Source: Helianthus annuus
Taxonomy: Eukaryota > Streptophyta > Magnoliopsida > Asterales > Asteraceae
Direction of reading: 5' to 3'
NCBI RefSeq assembly: GCF_002127325.2
Contig: NC_035436.2
Span: 110,817,591-110,881,590 of the forward strand
Length of the DNA: 64,000 nt
A program made the translations under genes and the position numbers. Of the stretch, positions 44,668 to 57,659 are shown piece after piece; the first letter of the stretch is position 1; every line of letters begins with the position of its first letter. A model generated the notes under the pieces. The model searched no databases. It was not told the origin of the DNA and saw nothing but the letters and a program-made list of their open reading frames with translations.

Positions 44668-46979
44668 TGTCACACCCCCAAATTACCACCTAGGGAGTAT
44701 CCCTGTTAGGCGTGTGACGACTAGTAATGAGCCACCAATTACATTGAATCACAAGTTTGAAATAAATGCCCTTATTTAATAATATTGAATCCCAACATAA
44801 GTTAACCAAAACCACAAATTTAGCGGAAGCGTAAGTAATTCATAAAGTAATTCAAGACGTCCATAATAAATAAATGTTTGATATATATGTCCTCAGCATG
44901 ACCATGACCACTCCTGCCCTCCAGCCAACAAGTTCCTGCGTTCCAAGTACCTAAGGACCTGCGAGCATGTAACACACGTATCAGACAAAGCTGGCGAGTT
45001 CACAGTTTTAGAAAATGTTTGTTACCCGTTGTATGTAAAACCGTTCAACAACCATTACAAGTAATATTGTTAATATCTCATTTCCGAACAATGACGGCTC
45101 CTGTAATACACGACTGCCCTTCCCACGTACTCCTATCCAGTACTGGGCCAGACTGGGTCATTAGTTCACCTCCGTCCTCTACAGGAGCGGTGTGAGGGTG
45201 CCAAACCTAAGTAGCGCTACCAACTAATACCCGATGAGGGACTTACAAAAGATGATAGGTGAGAATATTAACCAATATACCCGTTTTTACCCAAAAGACT
45301 TATCCTTCCACGGGATACCCACTGACTGTCCCCAACCACTGGGACGCATGCTCGAATGTAGTGAACTCACCTTTGGTTTGCTCGGTAAGGTTAGCGTATG
45401 CGTTCGTAATTTGATCAATCCAATCCTATTATGTTTTCAATACCAGTCAGTTATTTATTCAAGTAGATCACATATCGTTATCATGCAAATATGGATAAAC
45501 TAGCACATATTGTCACACAAGCTACAATGAATGTTTCAGTTATATACATCTTCGGATCATTATTCGACACGTAATAGTTCAAACTTACTTCACATGTACA
45601 CGTAACTTATTCACAAATATTACAAAATCCCAGTGCTTAAACATATGCGGCCCCAAGTTAGTCTAAACAGGCCTTTTATAAACTGTTGTGTGGGTCGGTG
45701 GTCCAATCCTTGCTGGCCCAAACCCGATCACGCGGTTTAGTGGTTTCCGACCCAGCTGAATTATGCGATTACCAAGCTCGTTATTAGTAACTTTTGTATT
45801 ATGCAGGATAATGCTAATGAAGCGGCCCACAAATATCAATGGCGGGTGTGGCCCTACCCCTAATCAAACACATGGACGTTTCGGTCCAATCCCTTTTCCA
45901 CAACAACACTAGGTCGGTTACATATGGCCAAAGTGTTACATAATCATTATTAGTTTGACCACTATTTTGCACTCAATCCCACCTTTAATCGCCACCTACA
46001 GAAACAATATTAGTCTATTATTATTTTATTTTTGTTTCCATCGGCCCACTGTTTGATGTTCTGACACAACCATTTATCTTCCTAATAATACAAAACAATG
46101 TTGTTAGACTATCACAACCATTTATCTGACACAACCATGTTCTACACTCTTACACACCACCCACAATAACCAATCATAAAGCACCTCACAAATAACCAAT
46201 CATATACCACCTCACAAATAACCAATCATATGCAACCTCACAAATTAACCAATCATAAACCACCTCACAAGTAACCAATCATATGCAACCTCACAAATTA
46301 ACCAATCATATGCAACCTCACAAATTAACCAATCATAAACATATAATACCCTAACCAATCGTACAAGAACATGCATGCATCCTAACCAATATTCACATAA
46401 CATAGACAATAAATAATACTAATCAATCGAACAAGAACATGGGTATAAAACACTAACCACAAGTCCTTGGGAATAAGGTCTCGATTAGGGAGGGACGTCT
46501 TGGGATCTGCCGTCGATCACTTAGGAAGGAAATGGAATAGGGTTTGCTTATTTTTGTGTTCCTCTTGCTCACATATGCGTGGGTTAAATAAATAAGAATT
46601 GGGCCACATACCTAATCGAGTAATTTAGCAACTTGGGCCGACTCTACATGGTAACTAAGACCAGAATTGGGCCGAATGAACTTGTAGATTAAATCAATAT
46701 CCTGGGTCAGGTCGGGATCAGTTATGAAGTGAAACAGTACCTGGGCCGGTTACTAGCTGGTGCTATATACTATGCTTGGGCCGGCCCAATCGCTTGTGTC
46801 TAAAGTTTGCTAATTAGACGGACACAAGTACGTATACTCAGACGCTAAACATTCAACATCTACATTACAATCATATACTTTACTAATTTTTATCGACACA
46901 AGGATTATGGGAGGGGAAATGATATGAAACGGAATCACGAAATTACGAGACACTGACCTTGAACGCTTGGGTTGTCACA
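44668..46979 (-). mobile_element. Solo LTR G (B/X-type family)
   Basis: 2312 bp, TGTCACACCCCC...GTTGTCACA, with target duplication CTGGT at 44663-44667 and 46980-46984. No interior, primer-binding site or polypurine tract. Its start resembles LTR B (CACCCCCAAA, then GGAGTA, GGCGTG, GAGCCACCAAT). The insertion is absent from the two sister units, so it came after the triplication and then lost its interior by LTR-LTR recombination, or its sister LTR otherwise. Confidence 0.95.
46165..46340 (-). repeat. CCAAT-box tandem repeat in LTR G
   Basis: Seven copies of AACCAATCAT at about 24-28 bp spacing, separated by CACCTCACAAAT or GCAACCTCACAAAT, with looser copies continuing to about 46400. The sense strand reads ATGATTGGTT. 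The CCAAT core is the usual NF-Y target; function here is inference. Confidence 0.85.
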
Positions 46980-47705
46980 CTGGTCGCCCACAGGGTGATC
47001 GCCCATGAAGATATCAAAATCATCATCGTCTAAATCATCGAAAGGCCAGTCCTCAGAAGGAATGGCAGCGAGTGGGACGGCGTCTATAGGAATCAGCTCA
47101 ACAAGATGCTCACCATCGGGGTGACCGATGATGAGCTGACCATGAAACGGAAGAGGGAGTGCAAGGACGTCGTCAACAAACGGAATATCATCCCCGAAGT
47201 CGGGTAGAGCAAACGGTTGGAAGTCTTTGTCGTCCTCTGACAACATCTCGGGGTCGCTCTCAGTATCAGATGTAAAAACCTCTGGAGCTGGCGTCACCTC
47301 GTCGTCTGATACAACGGCCATAGGGTCCTGATCCTCCGATAAACCACCTCAGATGAAGACATGTGTACCTGTAACATAATAATCATAGCATGTGCACCTA
47401 TATTAATTACTATTACTCGGTATATACAGGCAAGGATAGGCATCACGTAACATGTATTCACGTTATTCCTACGTGAGTCTTTTCTAACTTAACAAGTCTA
47501 CCCCAGGTAAACTAAACAACCGACAATGTCCCTGCTCGTGTTTCTTTCTTTCCTTTGTAAAATGTTTGTTCCATGGATCTTGGCATTTTGTAAATGCAAT
47601 GAAAAATATTTTGTACAAATATTTTAAATGAGAGAGTCCTAATGATTGTAGTCTAGACTCGAGAAGGAATCCTAGTTCACTACAATCGAAGCTCTGATAC
47701 CAACC

Positions 47706-50700
47706 TGTCACACCCTAACTTTTATGGAAGCGTATGATGTGTGACTTGATTAGTTTCATTGCATTCAATTATAATAAGCACTATATGATTAAAACATGAT
47801 GTTCATCCATACATAAGTTTCAAAATATTACAAACCTAAGTTGTTAAGTTAAGCCGACAAACTTCAAGTTAAGTTTACAACCATTCAAAGTAATAAATTC
47901 CATAATGAATTTTTTTAAAACAAAAGACTTTTAAACTAAGGCTTTGGTTCGTATATCTTACCGAAGATAAAATATACTAACCAAACCTTTCCAAAAGGAT
48001 GACATCAAACTTGAAATTTCTTCTTGAAATCTTTCTAACGCCGCCATTTCCAATAAGTTTCTTGAAATACATGTAATTTGAAAGCATAAACAAAAGTTGA
48101 GCAGATCATGTAATTTGTATGTGAGCTCGTAATAACTTGTAAACATTTGAGAGAAATTCTTTGATAATTGGTATGTAAAGCATCTATGAACAGATCATTA
48201 ATTTTTTGCAAGGACATTAATATGTGTGGTGCGTAGGAAGTGCTCAAACCTAGCGAATTTCCTCGGGTCCATCTGGCGGGAACGACATAGTCACCACATG
48301 CGACCACACAAGGACCCATGGGTGGGGCTCACTACACCCAGATAGATCTACCACTCATGCCCCTCGGTCTATACTAGATTAATGGCACTTAGGAGAGATA
48401 CTACATCATCCACGTGATCTAACAGTTAATTCCTTAGCTAAACCATACCATTGAAACATTTGGAAACATGTATTTCACCCCCAAATGTTATAAATCCGAA
48501 AACAGTTAAAAGAAAAGGGGGACATGAACTCACGGTTTTGCGTCCGCAGTCTTGTAACTCAAAGATCCTTCTTACGAGTCGTACAACTACCTACACACGT
48601 GCCATGTTTTATTAGACGTTTAGGTCGTGTAATGACTACTAGTCTTAGTTGTTTATTAAGACTTATTTTTGGGAATTTAGTATTCTTTGAGAAATACGAT
48701 TTACGTTCATTATATAATTCTAAATTATATAATTATTAGGTAAAATAAGGATATTTTAACTTAAACTATTCTTATCCAATTATTTGGAGTATTGTTAAAA
48801 ATAATATATTTTTAACTTGATTTATCATATATTTCTCACATATGTATTTTCCAAGTATAGGTATACTTGTATTTATGTATTTTGCCAACTATAGGTAGTG
48901 TATTCCGGTGTGTATTTATACGTATAGGAATACATATTTTCTTGTATTTATTAAGTATTCTATACCTAGTTTGTGTATAATTTTCCGGAATATTATTTTT
49001 ATACAATTAAAAATCAATAACTTTATATTCTTAAAATATACATATTTTAAGAGAATTTTTGTAGAAAAATATCTATAAACTTTACTTGGCAAAAAAAAAA
49101 ATAATAAATAAATAAGTATACTTTCATATACATCTTAAAAATAATATATTTTTAAGATTTAACTTAGAAAATATACATATTTCTAGTTTTCACAAAAATA
49201 ATATATTTTTGAATTGTTTAAGAAAATATATATTTTTCTATACCTCAAAAATAATATATTTTCTACTTTGGCAACATATGATATATTTTGTAATAGTTAT
49301 AAAAATTCATATTTTATCGTTTCTTCGGTTTCAAAAATACCGTTTATCACATTTGTTAAGTTACGAATTTATTTTTGGAATATTTATATAAATATAGTCC
49401 AATGTCCATTGTCCGATTTGTCCGATATTCGGGTATAAGATATATATATTTATTTCCTTGTGATTTTGGTAATATTTTCATATTACAATTTTTAGTATTT
49501 TGGTGTGTTATATTATTTTCAAGTCCCTAATTTTAATATAACTAATACAATCAATATACAAGTAGCACATAATTTTGTGACATCTGAATATATATTTTCC
49601 TAAATATATACTTAGTCATTTTTATTATCAAAACTCAACCTCCAATATTTATAATTTTTGTAACAAAAATTATGGAAAATTTTTATACTAAAACCATGAC
49701 CAAAAATTACTTGTAACACTTGTTTTAAAAATATTTTTCTAAGTGTTTAATTTTTACAAAAATTTTGCCATAGTTTCCCCTTAAAAATAGAGGTTTTCAT
49801 GCTTAATAGCATATCTTTTTCTTTTGAAAATTCATCATCAAACAACAACAATCTTCACAAAACTTACCATGAGCCAAAAATATGCATTTTTACATTATGA
49901 CATGAACTTGAAGTTAGTAAAAATTTGTAGTAATTTAACATGTTGTCTAATAGGTTGTAAGAACACTAAATCTATGGTTTTTATTTTATAAAACCCATTC
50001 TTGTGAAATTTCCATCTTTACAACTTGTAAGATGATTTTTCAAAAATTAACTTTCTTGTATTTTTCTTGTTTCCTACACATCAAGTGTTTCATTTAACAC
50101 TTAAAACAGGTTCTCTTTCTTTGAAAAACCAAACCATGTTAATTAGTGAAGTAAACTTTAGTTTCTTGAAAATATTATTTTTGAAATCTTACATTTTCAA
50201 GACTTATATTTTGTAGGAATAATCATCCTACACATAAACAAACTCATCTTCAAGTTCATGGTTCACATAAAGGATGATCAACATGAATTTTTCAAGATCC
50301 ATCCTTATACTTGCTAGATCATGTGTTTAATCATCATCTAGGAAGCTTCTTATGGTGATCTACACCATAAACATAAGTAATCAACAAACAAGTTTACTAC
50401 ATACACTTAAACAACGTTGATTTTCATGTTTTTAAGCTTTATGTTCATGTTCATCTTTATGTTTTCTTGAGATTCTTTAGTTTACCAAGTTACATCATAC
50501 ATTAACCACTAAGATTAAGTGTAGAAACAAGATCATAGAGGCTTACTTACTAGCACTAAGGGAAGAATCAAGATGCAAAGTGATGAAGAAATGTAGTGGA
50601 TAAAAGCTCCTAGAGAAGGTCCTTCAAGCTCCTTTGCTTCCAATCTTCTTAGGTATGCTTGTTACACCTTTGTTAACCCTTAGAATGCTTGGAAATGGTT

Positions 50701-51694
50701 TGGAAAATGGTGGAGTAGAGAAGGGGGTGTTGGCCGAGAGTTGTAGAGGGAGGAGAGGTGAGTTGTGAGCTTGAAAATGATGAATTTAAGTGTAGATTTT
50801 AACTTGTGGTTTTTATAAACTAACTCTCAACAAACAATTACACAAAGGTATTAGTGTTCCATATCAAAGCAACAAGTATAATAAACATTTTAAAAGAAAT
50901 GTGGGGTGTAGGACCCTATATGTAACCGTCAAAGAGAAGGGGGGGGGGTATTGGTTGGGTTTCAACTTCTAGTTACAAAGTCTAGTTAGATGTTAAGTGT
51001 AATAGTTAGTGTTTTATGTGTTTAGCGATTTTAAGATGTAATATGGTGTTTGGTGATCATAACTAGCTTGGTAACATTAAAACAATGCCCCTAGTTAAAT
51101 TTTGGTGTTTCGGATAGTGTCCGGTTGCTCGTTTGGTTACCGGTTCGTTAAGGTGCTAAATAGCGCAGTTTAGTGTGCAATATGATGTCTTTTATGACAG
51201 TTTTAATTCCCGACACTTATCAAGATATTCTGGACCACTAAACCATAATTTTGCATTATATTTTGATGTTAAAATGCTGATTTTTGCTGTTTTCTGCAGA
51301 ATTCTGCAGTTTTAGTGTGTTTCGGGCACTTTCTGGACTTAAATCATCACTCGGAAGGCAGTTTTATGAACCATACTTTCCTACATACTATTCTAGTGTA
51401 ACTCTTGGTTCCGGGGCTCATTCCGTGTCTTAACATCTTGTCTGTCTGAGTACTGAACTTCTGTACTACTTCTAGTTTGTCTGATAACTGTGCTAACTTT
51501 GTTCCGTGTACTAATTGAACCACACTGTATTGCATGTAATAATGATAAACAATCCTGCAACATGTAATGCATTTGTATGTTCTTAAAAGTAATCAGAAAA
51601 TCGTTCACCTCATTAACTCAATCATGCACAGTCATTGAAGTACAAATTACTGTTTATATTGTATGGAATACATGGAAAAGTGCCAGTTGTCACA
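47706..51694 (-). repeat. LTR C, copy 3
   Basis: 3989 bp, collinear with copies 1 and 2. A small replacement near 48102-48116 (GAGCAGATCATGTAATTTG for GAGCGAGTTCATGTGTTTTG) is private to this copy. Confidence 0.95.
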
Positions 51695-52847
51695 ATATGG
51701 ATTTGTGAATTCGTGATCATTGGAAGTTCAGACTCTACAGATCAGGGTCAGATTAACATCTTAGGGTTTGAGCCTCGGATCTTCATCAAGCCGGTCAGCA
51801 GGATTAGCATCTGGAGGTTCAATTGTATTGTGGATACTGATAAGATATCACAGACGTGTGATAGTCTAAAGTGTCAGAATGGTTAATCTTCGAGCAGATG
51901 AATTGGTTTTCAGACTAACCGCCGGGGAATGATGATGCTTCTTGATTAAGTTGCTGCCGGAACTAGCGGAGAAGACTATACGTCTGTTATCGCAATTGAA
52001 GAGGAAGAATGTGATTCTGATCATGGATGAATGTTTCTGAGATCTGAATGTGTTATCAGATGATTCGTTATCCGATGAAGATTTGCTGATTGTGGAAATT
52101 ATCGTTTACACGGATCTATCATTCTTGAAGGTGCTTAAAGTTGATCACGGAAAACGAGATTTCAAATGTTCAGGGGTAATCATAGATTTGACATCAACCA
52201 GTGGGGTATTCGAAGTTTCTATCAATTGCCAGTTGGGTTTTTGTACAATAAACAGATCAAGCAGGCAGAATGCGCGATCGATGGTGCTGAAATGATATAT
52301 CAAAAACCGAATGCGGACGTGGTTAAAGTTGAAACAGAGAAGCTGCATTGATTAGTTTCAAGTTGATGATTATTCGTGAAGATTGCAGTTAAGCAGATCG
52401 GAGGAGGAGTCGTGAACTGTGCAAACAAAGACCTGAAGATTAATTTCAGGGGGAATATGTACAACACTGTGAAAGCAAACCCGAATCATCAATCAAGGGG
52501 GAATCGATTGAAGATTTCAAGATACCTGATTGAAGTTGCAGAATATTAAAAACACGGCTCAAGGTTTTCAACGTGACGATTCGATAGTGACAGCCAAGGG
52601 GGAATCTGTTGGTGCATATTTCGTATGTCTGCCACTGCGCGAATAGGCTAGATAGAGCGTGTGTTGAATATTGTATAGAATAGTGCGATATTGGACAAGG
52701 AATTGTATTGTAAAGCTCCATTCGTACGAATGGACAACATAATCAGTCCATCCGTATGAATGGGGGAATCACCCTAATGGTGCATTCGTAAGTAATGGTC
52801 CATTCGTACAAAGTGGATTCGTACGAATGGTCAATGTAGATAAATAT
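51695..52847 (+). mobile_element. Copia-like 3' end, copy 3
   Basis: Third copy of 36981-38133. Here the LTR fragment runs on past the AATAT point into AGGATGAGGTCTC, so this copy retains the original right flank. Confidence 0.8.
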
Positions 52848-53316
52848 AGGATGAGGTCTCTCATTTGGACAAGCTTTTGGATCCTAGAGGAGACATGCAG
52901 TCCAACTGGTTTCACGGGTATATAACTTTTATACATTAATAGAAACCAAATTAAATTGACTTGTTCGGTGTCGTTTCTATCCTCTACTCATTTCTTATCA
53001 ACGAACCGATCATCTCGGGACCAAAGCTCTGTCAAACTCGACGTTTCCTGGACTATCAATATATTTGTCCAAGTGTCCAAAGTCTATAGAATTGTTAAGG
53101 TATATATATATATGTATATGTATTTTGGTATTTTTGTCCATACATGGATGTATATTATTTATAAATATTTTCTTTTGTATTTTTATGTGTATTTGGTGTT
53201 TATACTCTTTGGGAATATTTAGTGTATTTTTAAGTTCCTACATGTACGCTAATATATATTTACACATAATATACACATAGCACATAATTTGGTGACCACT
53301 AAATATATTTATTTTT

Positions 53317-53371
<55 letters not shown>

Positions 53372-55309
53372 CTTGTTTTAATTCTTGAAGAAAAGTCTAT
53401 TTCTTATCTTGTATTTTTGTATAAAAATTAGGGAAAACCTTGGTTAAACATTCTTGAACATTTTTTTTGTAGAAAAAGTCTTATAAAACCTTATATTTTC
53501 TAAGTGTCAAAATTTTATAAAAGACATAGTCTCTCCTGAAAATGGAGGTTTTCCCATGTTTTAAAACATGTGTTTATTTTCTTTTTATCATCATAACACA
53601 ATAATTAACAATTTTTGCAAGTAAAGATCCCTAAATACATCATACTTTTCCATGTTATAAACTTGAAGTTCCATAAAAATGTGTAGTATTTTAGATCTAC
53701 ACACTAAACATATTGGTCTACTTAAATCAAGGCTTATTTGTTAATTTTGTAAACTTTGGTGAAACTTTATTTTGTAAAATTGTTCATCCACACGATTAGT
53801 AGGTTCAAGAACATGAGAAATCCATTTTAAAACAACTTTCAAGTTCACTTTAAAGGTCTTCAAGTTTAACAACATGTTTCTTCAAGGATCTTTTAAGATC
53901 CATGCTTAAACTTGTTAGATCTAAGCTTCTAACAAGCTTACATATGATGGATCTAAACAAAAATACAAGATCAACAACAATAACTTCATCATATACATCA
54001 AACAACACTAGAAACACTTTATTTTCTTTAGATTATGTTGGTTATTCATATGTTCATCTTTTAAAGTTAAACTTTCTTGACGGTGTAACTTGTACACATG
54101 AAACATACTACTAACATGAAGTAAAATGAAGATTAGAGAGCTTACTACTAGCTCTTGTGGCTAGGGAAGTGGCAAAGAAACAAAGATGATGAAGATGATG
54201 ATAAGAAGATGGTTAAAGCTTCCACAAAGAGGTCCTTCACCTTCTAGTGCTAGAAACCTTCCTTGATGATCTTCTTACACCTTGAAACAAGCTTGGAATG
54301 CCTTGAAAATGGTTGAAAAATGAAGATGGTGGGAGTGGAGGTGTGGCCGTGAATGAGAGCAAGGGAGGAAGAGAAAGAAGTTTGAAATTCTGGTGTGTTG
54401 GAGTGTTATGAGGATGCTGGGATAAGATTGCACTTATAACATCATACATATAATCTTTTAATTAAACAACTTCTTTATCCATCAAACTTCCATCCAACAT
54501 CATTAGACAACATGGGGACATGTGGGTCGCCATGTTGACCGTCAACTAGCAAAGGGTGTTTTGGTAGGGTCCGGTTAATTGTTCGAGGTCCGGTTGAGTT
54601 TTAAGTGTGGTTATGTTGTTTAGTTGAAATTGAAGGGATCTAGTTAGGGATTAAGGGTATTAGGGGTTTTTAGATGTAATAAGGTGTTTAACAGTAATAA
54701 CTAGTCATTAACACTAAAACAATGTTTCTACTTCATTTTTGGTGTTTGGTAGGGTCCGGTTAATTGTTCGGTTGTCGGTTCGTTAAAGTTCAAAATTGTG
54801 AAATTTATAAGGTATGAAGTACCTTTTGTGTTATGATTTCAATCCCGACACTTTACAAGTTATTCTAGATGTTTTAGGCTATTTCTGCATCAATTTTAAT
54901 ATGTTAAATTGCTGAATTTTGTTGAAAAATGCAGAATTTGTTGTTTATAGTGCGTTTCGGATAGTTTTTATTGTCTGTTTAATTTTCCGGAAAGTGTTTA
55001 CATAAGCCATTGTGCTCCCACTTAGGGTTTAATATGTTTTTGATGTCAGACCTACATCTAAGTCCTAAATCTATTGTTTAACTGAGTACTGAGGTTATGC
55101 TGACACAGCTTATCTAACCAGTGAGTTTACTAATTGTTTCGACGCAACACTCAAATTGTTTCGCAATGCGATAAATGAAAGGTTTAACATGCATGATTTT
55201 AAATGTATGACATGCGAGCATATAATGTTGAAATTTAAACACTTAGTTGCAGACAATAAATATATATTAAAATAGTACGGAAATGACCAGTTTCGTGCCG
55301 TTTGTCACA
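52848..55309 (-). mobile_element. Decayed LTR related to LTR C
   Basis: From about 53100 the order of segments follows LTR C: the AGCACATAATTTxGTGAC segment near 53280, AAATGGAGGTTTTC near 53540, a CCCGACACTTxxCAAG segment near 54845, and the terminus GTTTGTCACA at 55309. The left end is missing or unrecognisable (52848-53100 may be Copia LTR). The sense strand has GTTATAAGTGC near 54435 as a TATA candidate. No coding region. Confidence 0.7.
53321..53366. repeat. (TA)n microsatellite
   Basis: 46 bases of uninterrupted AT repeat inside the decayed LTR. Confidence 0.97.
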
Positions 55310-56858
55310 CTAACGTGCCCATTAGAATCACAAACGAGGAATAAAGAACAAAGATAATATAACTTATATTCGCGACGTGTAATCATGATCCGATTAACAT
55401 CAAGAATTTGGTTATGTTTATATTTATATGTTATATAGTACGTCTAATATTAAGTCCGTCATATACTATCATAGAGTTCATGGAAGTCAAACATGGAGGT
55501 ATGAACACCTCATTGTATGATTCAACAATGCACAAATCACCATAAGGATGATTCGAATGGTCATGAATGAAAAAAAATTACTAATTACTATACCAAGTAG
55601 CCAAGTAAGCTTTAACCCAGGTGAGCCATTCCTGACATGGAAAGAGTTAACTAAGTGTCGGAGGCTAGACGGGGTAAAGTTACTTTAAGTCTAGCAACTA
55701 CAAGGGATAGCAAGGTAAAACATCAAGTGAGGTGGTGGAATGAGGTTAGGATAGTCAAGGCTTCCAAGTATTCACACCTTGTACCATAACACTAGTCTTG
55801 CCATAAGCACTATGGTAGCCTTGGTTGGTTTCTAACACTTGTGGGTTGTCAAAAACCTATTAAAACAGAAAGTTTAAAGGTGTTTGCACCTCTTAAACTC
55901 ATAAGAATCTACTCCTAACAAGTCTTATAACCTTGGATAGGTTCAAGAACAAGTAGGCACAAGATAAAATCAAGAAAGTCATAGTTTTATAAAAGTTTAA
56001 CAAGTATTCCTCCAAAACAGAAAGTTTGGACCTCAAAATGGTGATGTTCCATGCTTTGTAGAGGAAGAAGGAGTGAAGAAAAGATGAAGAAAAGTGAGAT
56101 GAAGCTCCCTTTAGAAATTAAAATTATTATGTCCAAACTTGCAAATGTAACTGATTTGAGAGTGTTTTTGGAGAGTAGAAAAGTTGGAAAAATGAAAATG
56201 AGGTGATGGAGGCTTGGTTTGATAATGGAGGATTAGGGTTTGGTGTTTAAGAAGGTTGTATGGTGATTGGGGAAGAAGAAAGGTGACCAATCTTGGAGCT
56301 GAAAACATCTTTCTACGGATCTAGGGGGTTGGCGCTACGCCAAGCTAAATAGAGTTTGGCGTCGCGCAGCGCCAAGCCTCATTTAGCCCGATTTTTCATA
56401 TGTTGCATTATAGTCATGAACTTTGATATTTCATTATTTCAAGCTACAACTTGTGTATATGGTATAACATTAAGTATAAAACATGTATGAAAGCATAGAT
56501 TGGGTATCCTGAATGCATGTATAAGAATTTACACGTATAAATAGTATTAAAACATGTATTAACGATTGTTTGTACGTAATATAAGTACGAATTTGTGCAT
56601 AAAACGAATGTATATCAAGAATGTATATAAATTGAATGTAGGACAAGTATGTATACTAAATGTATAATTTATGTAAGATGACCATGTTTTATTACGATCA
56701 TAGCCTCGGATCACAATAATCGGAAATCAAATATGATTACAAGAGAATACGAGTTTCCATAAATAGAATACAAGACAAACTTCTAAATAAGAAAGTTCTA
56801 AAAAGCGAGGCGCTACATCTTATACAAGGTATATCCGAGTTTATGGAGACCTCATTGA
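55310..56858. other. Unclassified AT-rich sequence
   Basis: No believable gene. It has the texture of LTR or UTR sequence. A GC-rich self-complementary patch, TTGGCGCTACGCCAAG with TTTGGCGTCGCGC and AGCGCCAAG (56326-56385), stands out, and a GAGGCGCTACA segment lies at 56807-56817. I cannot assign a family. Confidence 0.4.
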
Positions 56859-57083
56859 GGGGCTGTTTGGTAGCCTCTTAATGACCATTCAGATGCTACC
56901 TCTTAATGGTTTAAAACCTCTGAATGAATAAGAGGTAACCTCAAGTCTGAATGGTTAAGAGGTAACCTCTGAATGGTAAATCATCACATGTCACATTCTT
57001 CTACCTTCTGATTGGTAAAATTCTTAATGGTTCCATTAAGAGGTAGCCTCTTAATTACCATTCAGAGGCTACCAAACAGCCCC
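56859..57083. mobile_element. 225 bp MITE
   Basis: Terminal inverted repeats of about 24 bp or more: GGGGCTGTTTGGTAGCCTCT at the left and its complement at the right, continuing imperfectly with internal copies of the CCATTCAGA and CTCTTAATGG words. Flanked by TGA on both sides (56856-56858, 57084-57086), so a 3 bp duplication is likely. That size would suit a PIF/Harbinger (Tourist-like) MITE, though a hAT origin is not excluded. Confidence 0.85.
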
Positions 57084-57620
57084 TGAGTCCAAGTTTGATG
57101 ATGACTTCTCAAGATCCGAGTTAATCATGGAACTCAAGATCCGAGTTTATAAAGAAAACTACAAGTAGTTCAAGTTTATGCAATACTTGTAGTCCGAGTT
57201 TTGTTTTTGTCTTTGTATTTAGTCTAGGTTATGTATTATGTACGTGGGCCTAGCCCAGTCTGCATGTGTGGTGTGTGGTATATAAACATTGTGCACTAGG
57301 GTTTTAAAAAAAGTTCTAGAGAAAAGACGTCAGAGAAAAGTTGCAGTCATTCAGTGAGAGCAGTAGTGAGAGTTGTGATTGAGAGATTGTGTGAGAGAAT
57401 ACACAGAGATTGGATGTGAGTCTTGTGTGACCTTGAATGATTGTAAAGACACTTTTTTGATAATCATAGAAGGTCAGTTTAAAAGTATTTTGCATTGTGT
57501 TCTTTATCTTTCTTGTTTTCTATGTGTTGTGAGATCCGTAAGGGGATTCCACACCCTTGATCGATTGTCAATCTCATTACGATCCACGTGATAGGGACCT
57601 ACAACAATATTGTAGTTTAC
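57084..57620 (+). mobile_element. LTR-like promoter region, plus strand
   Basis: Contains a good TATA box, GTATATAAAC (57278-57287), then CACTAGGGTTTTAAA and a purine-rich leader of GAGAG repeats, ending near 57606 with ACCTACAACA, as in the R/U5 part of a Copia LTR. The word TCCGAGTT recurs at 56833, 57115, 57138 and 57192, on both sides of the MITE, showing that the MITE landed inside this unit. I could not fix the left end or find a partner LTR. Confidence 0.45.
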
Positions 57621-57624
57621 ACTC

Positions 57625-57628
<4 letters not shown>

Positions 57629-57659
<31 letters not shown>
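57629..57659. repeat. (TA)n microsatellite
   Basis: 31 bases of alternating TA. Confidence 0.95.

Larger units (their letters stand above)
44335..47705 (-). pseudogene. ORF0 fragment and leader of tandem unit 3, split by solo LTR G
   Basis: Same acidic leader frame as 38249-38803, read from 47321 leftward, interrupted after the DIFMGDHPVGDQ segment by solo LTR G and resuming at 44667 to its stop at 44450. Units 1 and 2 supply the uninterrupted empty site. The primer-binding site copy is at about 47687-47702. Confidence 0.9.
32018..52847. repeat. Threefold direct tandem repeat, unit about 6.2 kb
   Basis: Units are 32018-38133 (6116 bp), 38134-44334 (6201 bp) and 44335-52847 (6196 bp after removing solo LTR G and its 5 bp duplication). 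Each contains part of ORF0, a primer-binding site, a 4 kb LTR and 1.15 kb of Copia-like 3' end. The left edge (32013-32017), both junctions (38129-38133, 44330-44334) and the right edge (52843-52847) share AATAT, the only overlap between the two parental sequences. Units differ by roughly a dozen bases each by eye; unit 1 lacks 83-85 bp in ORF0. Confidence 0.95.
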
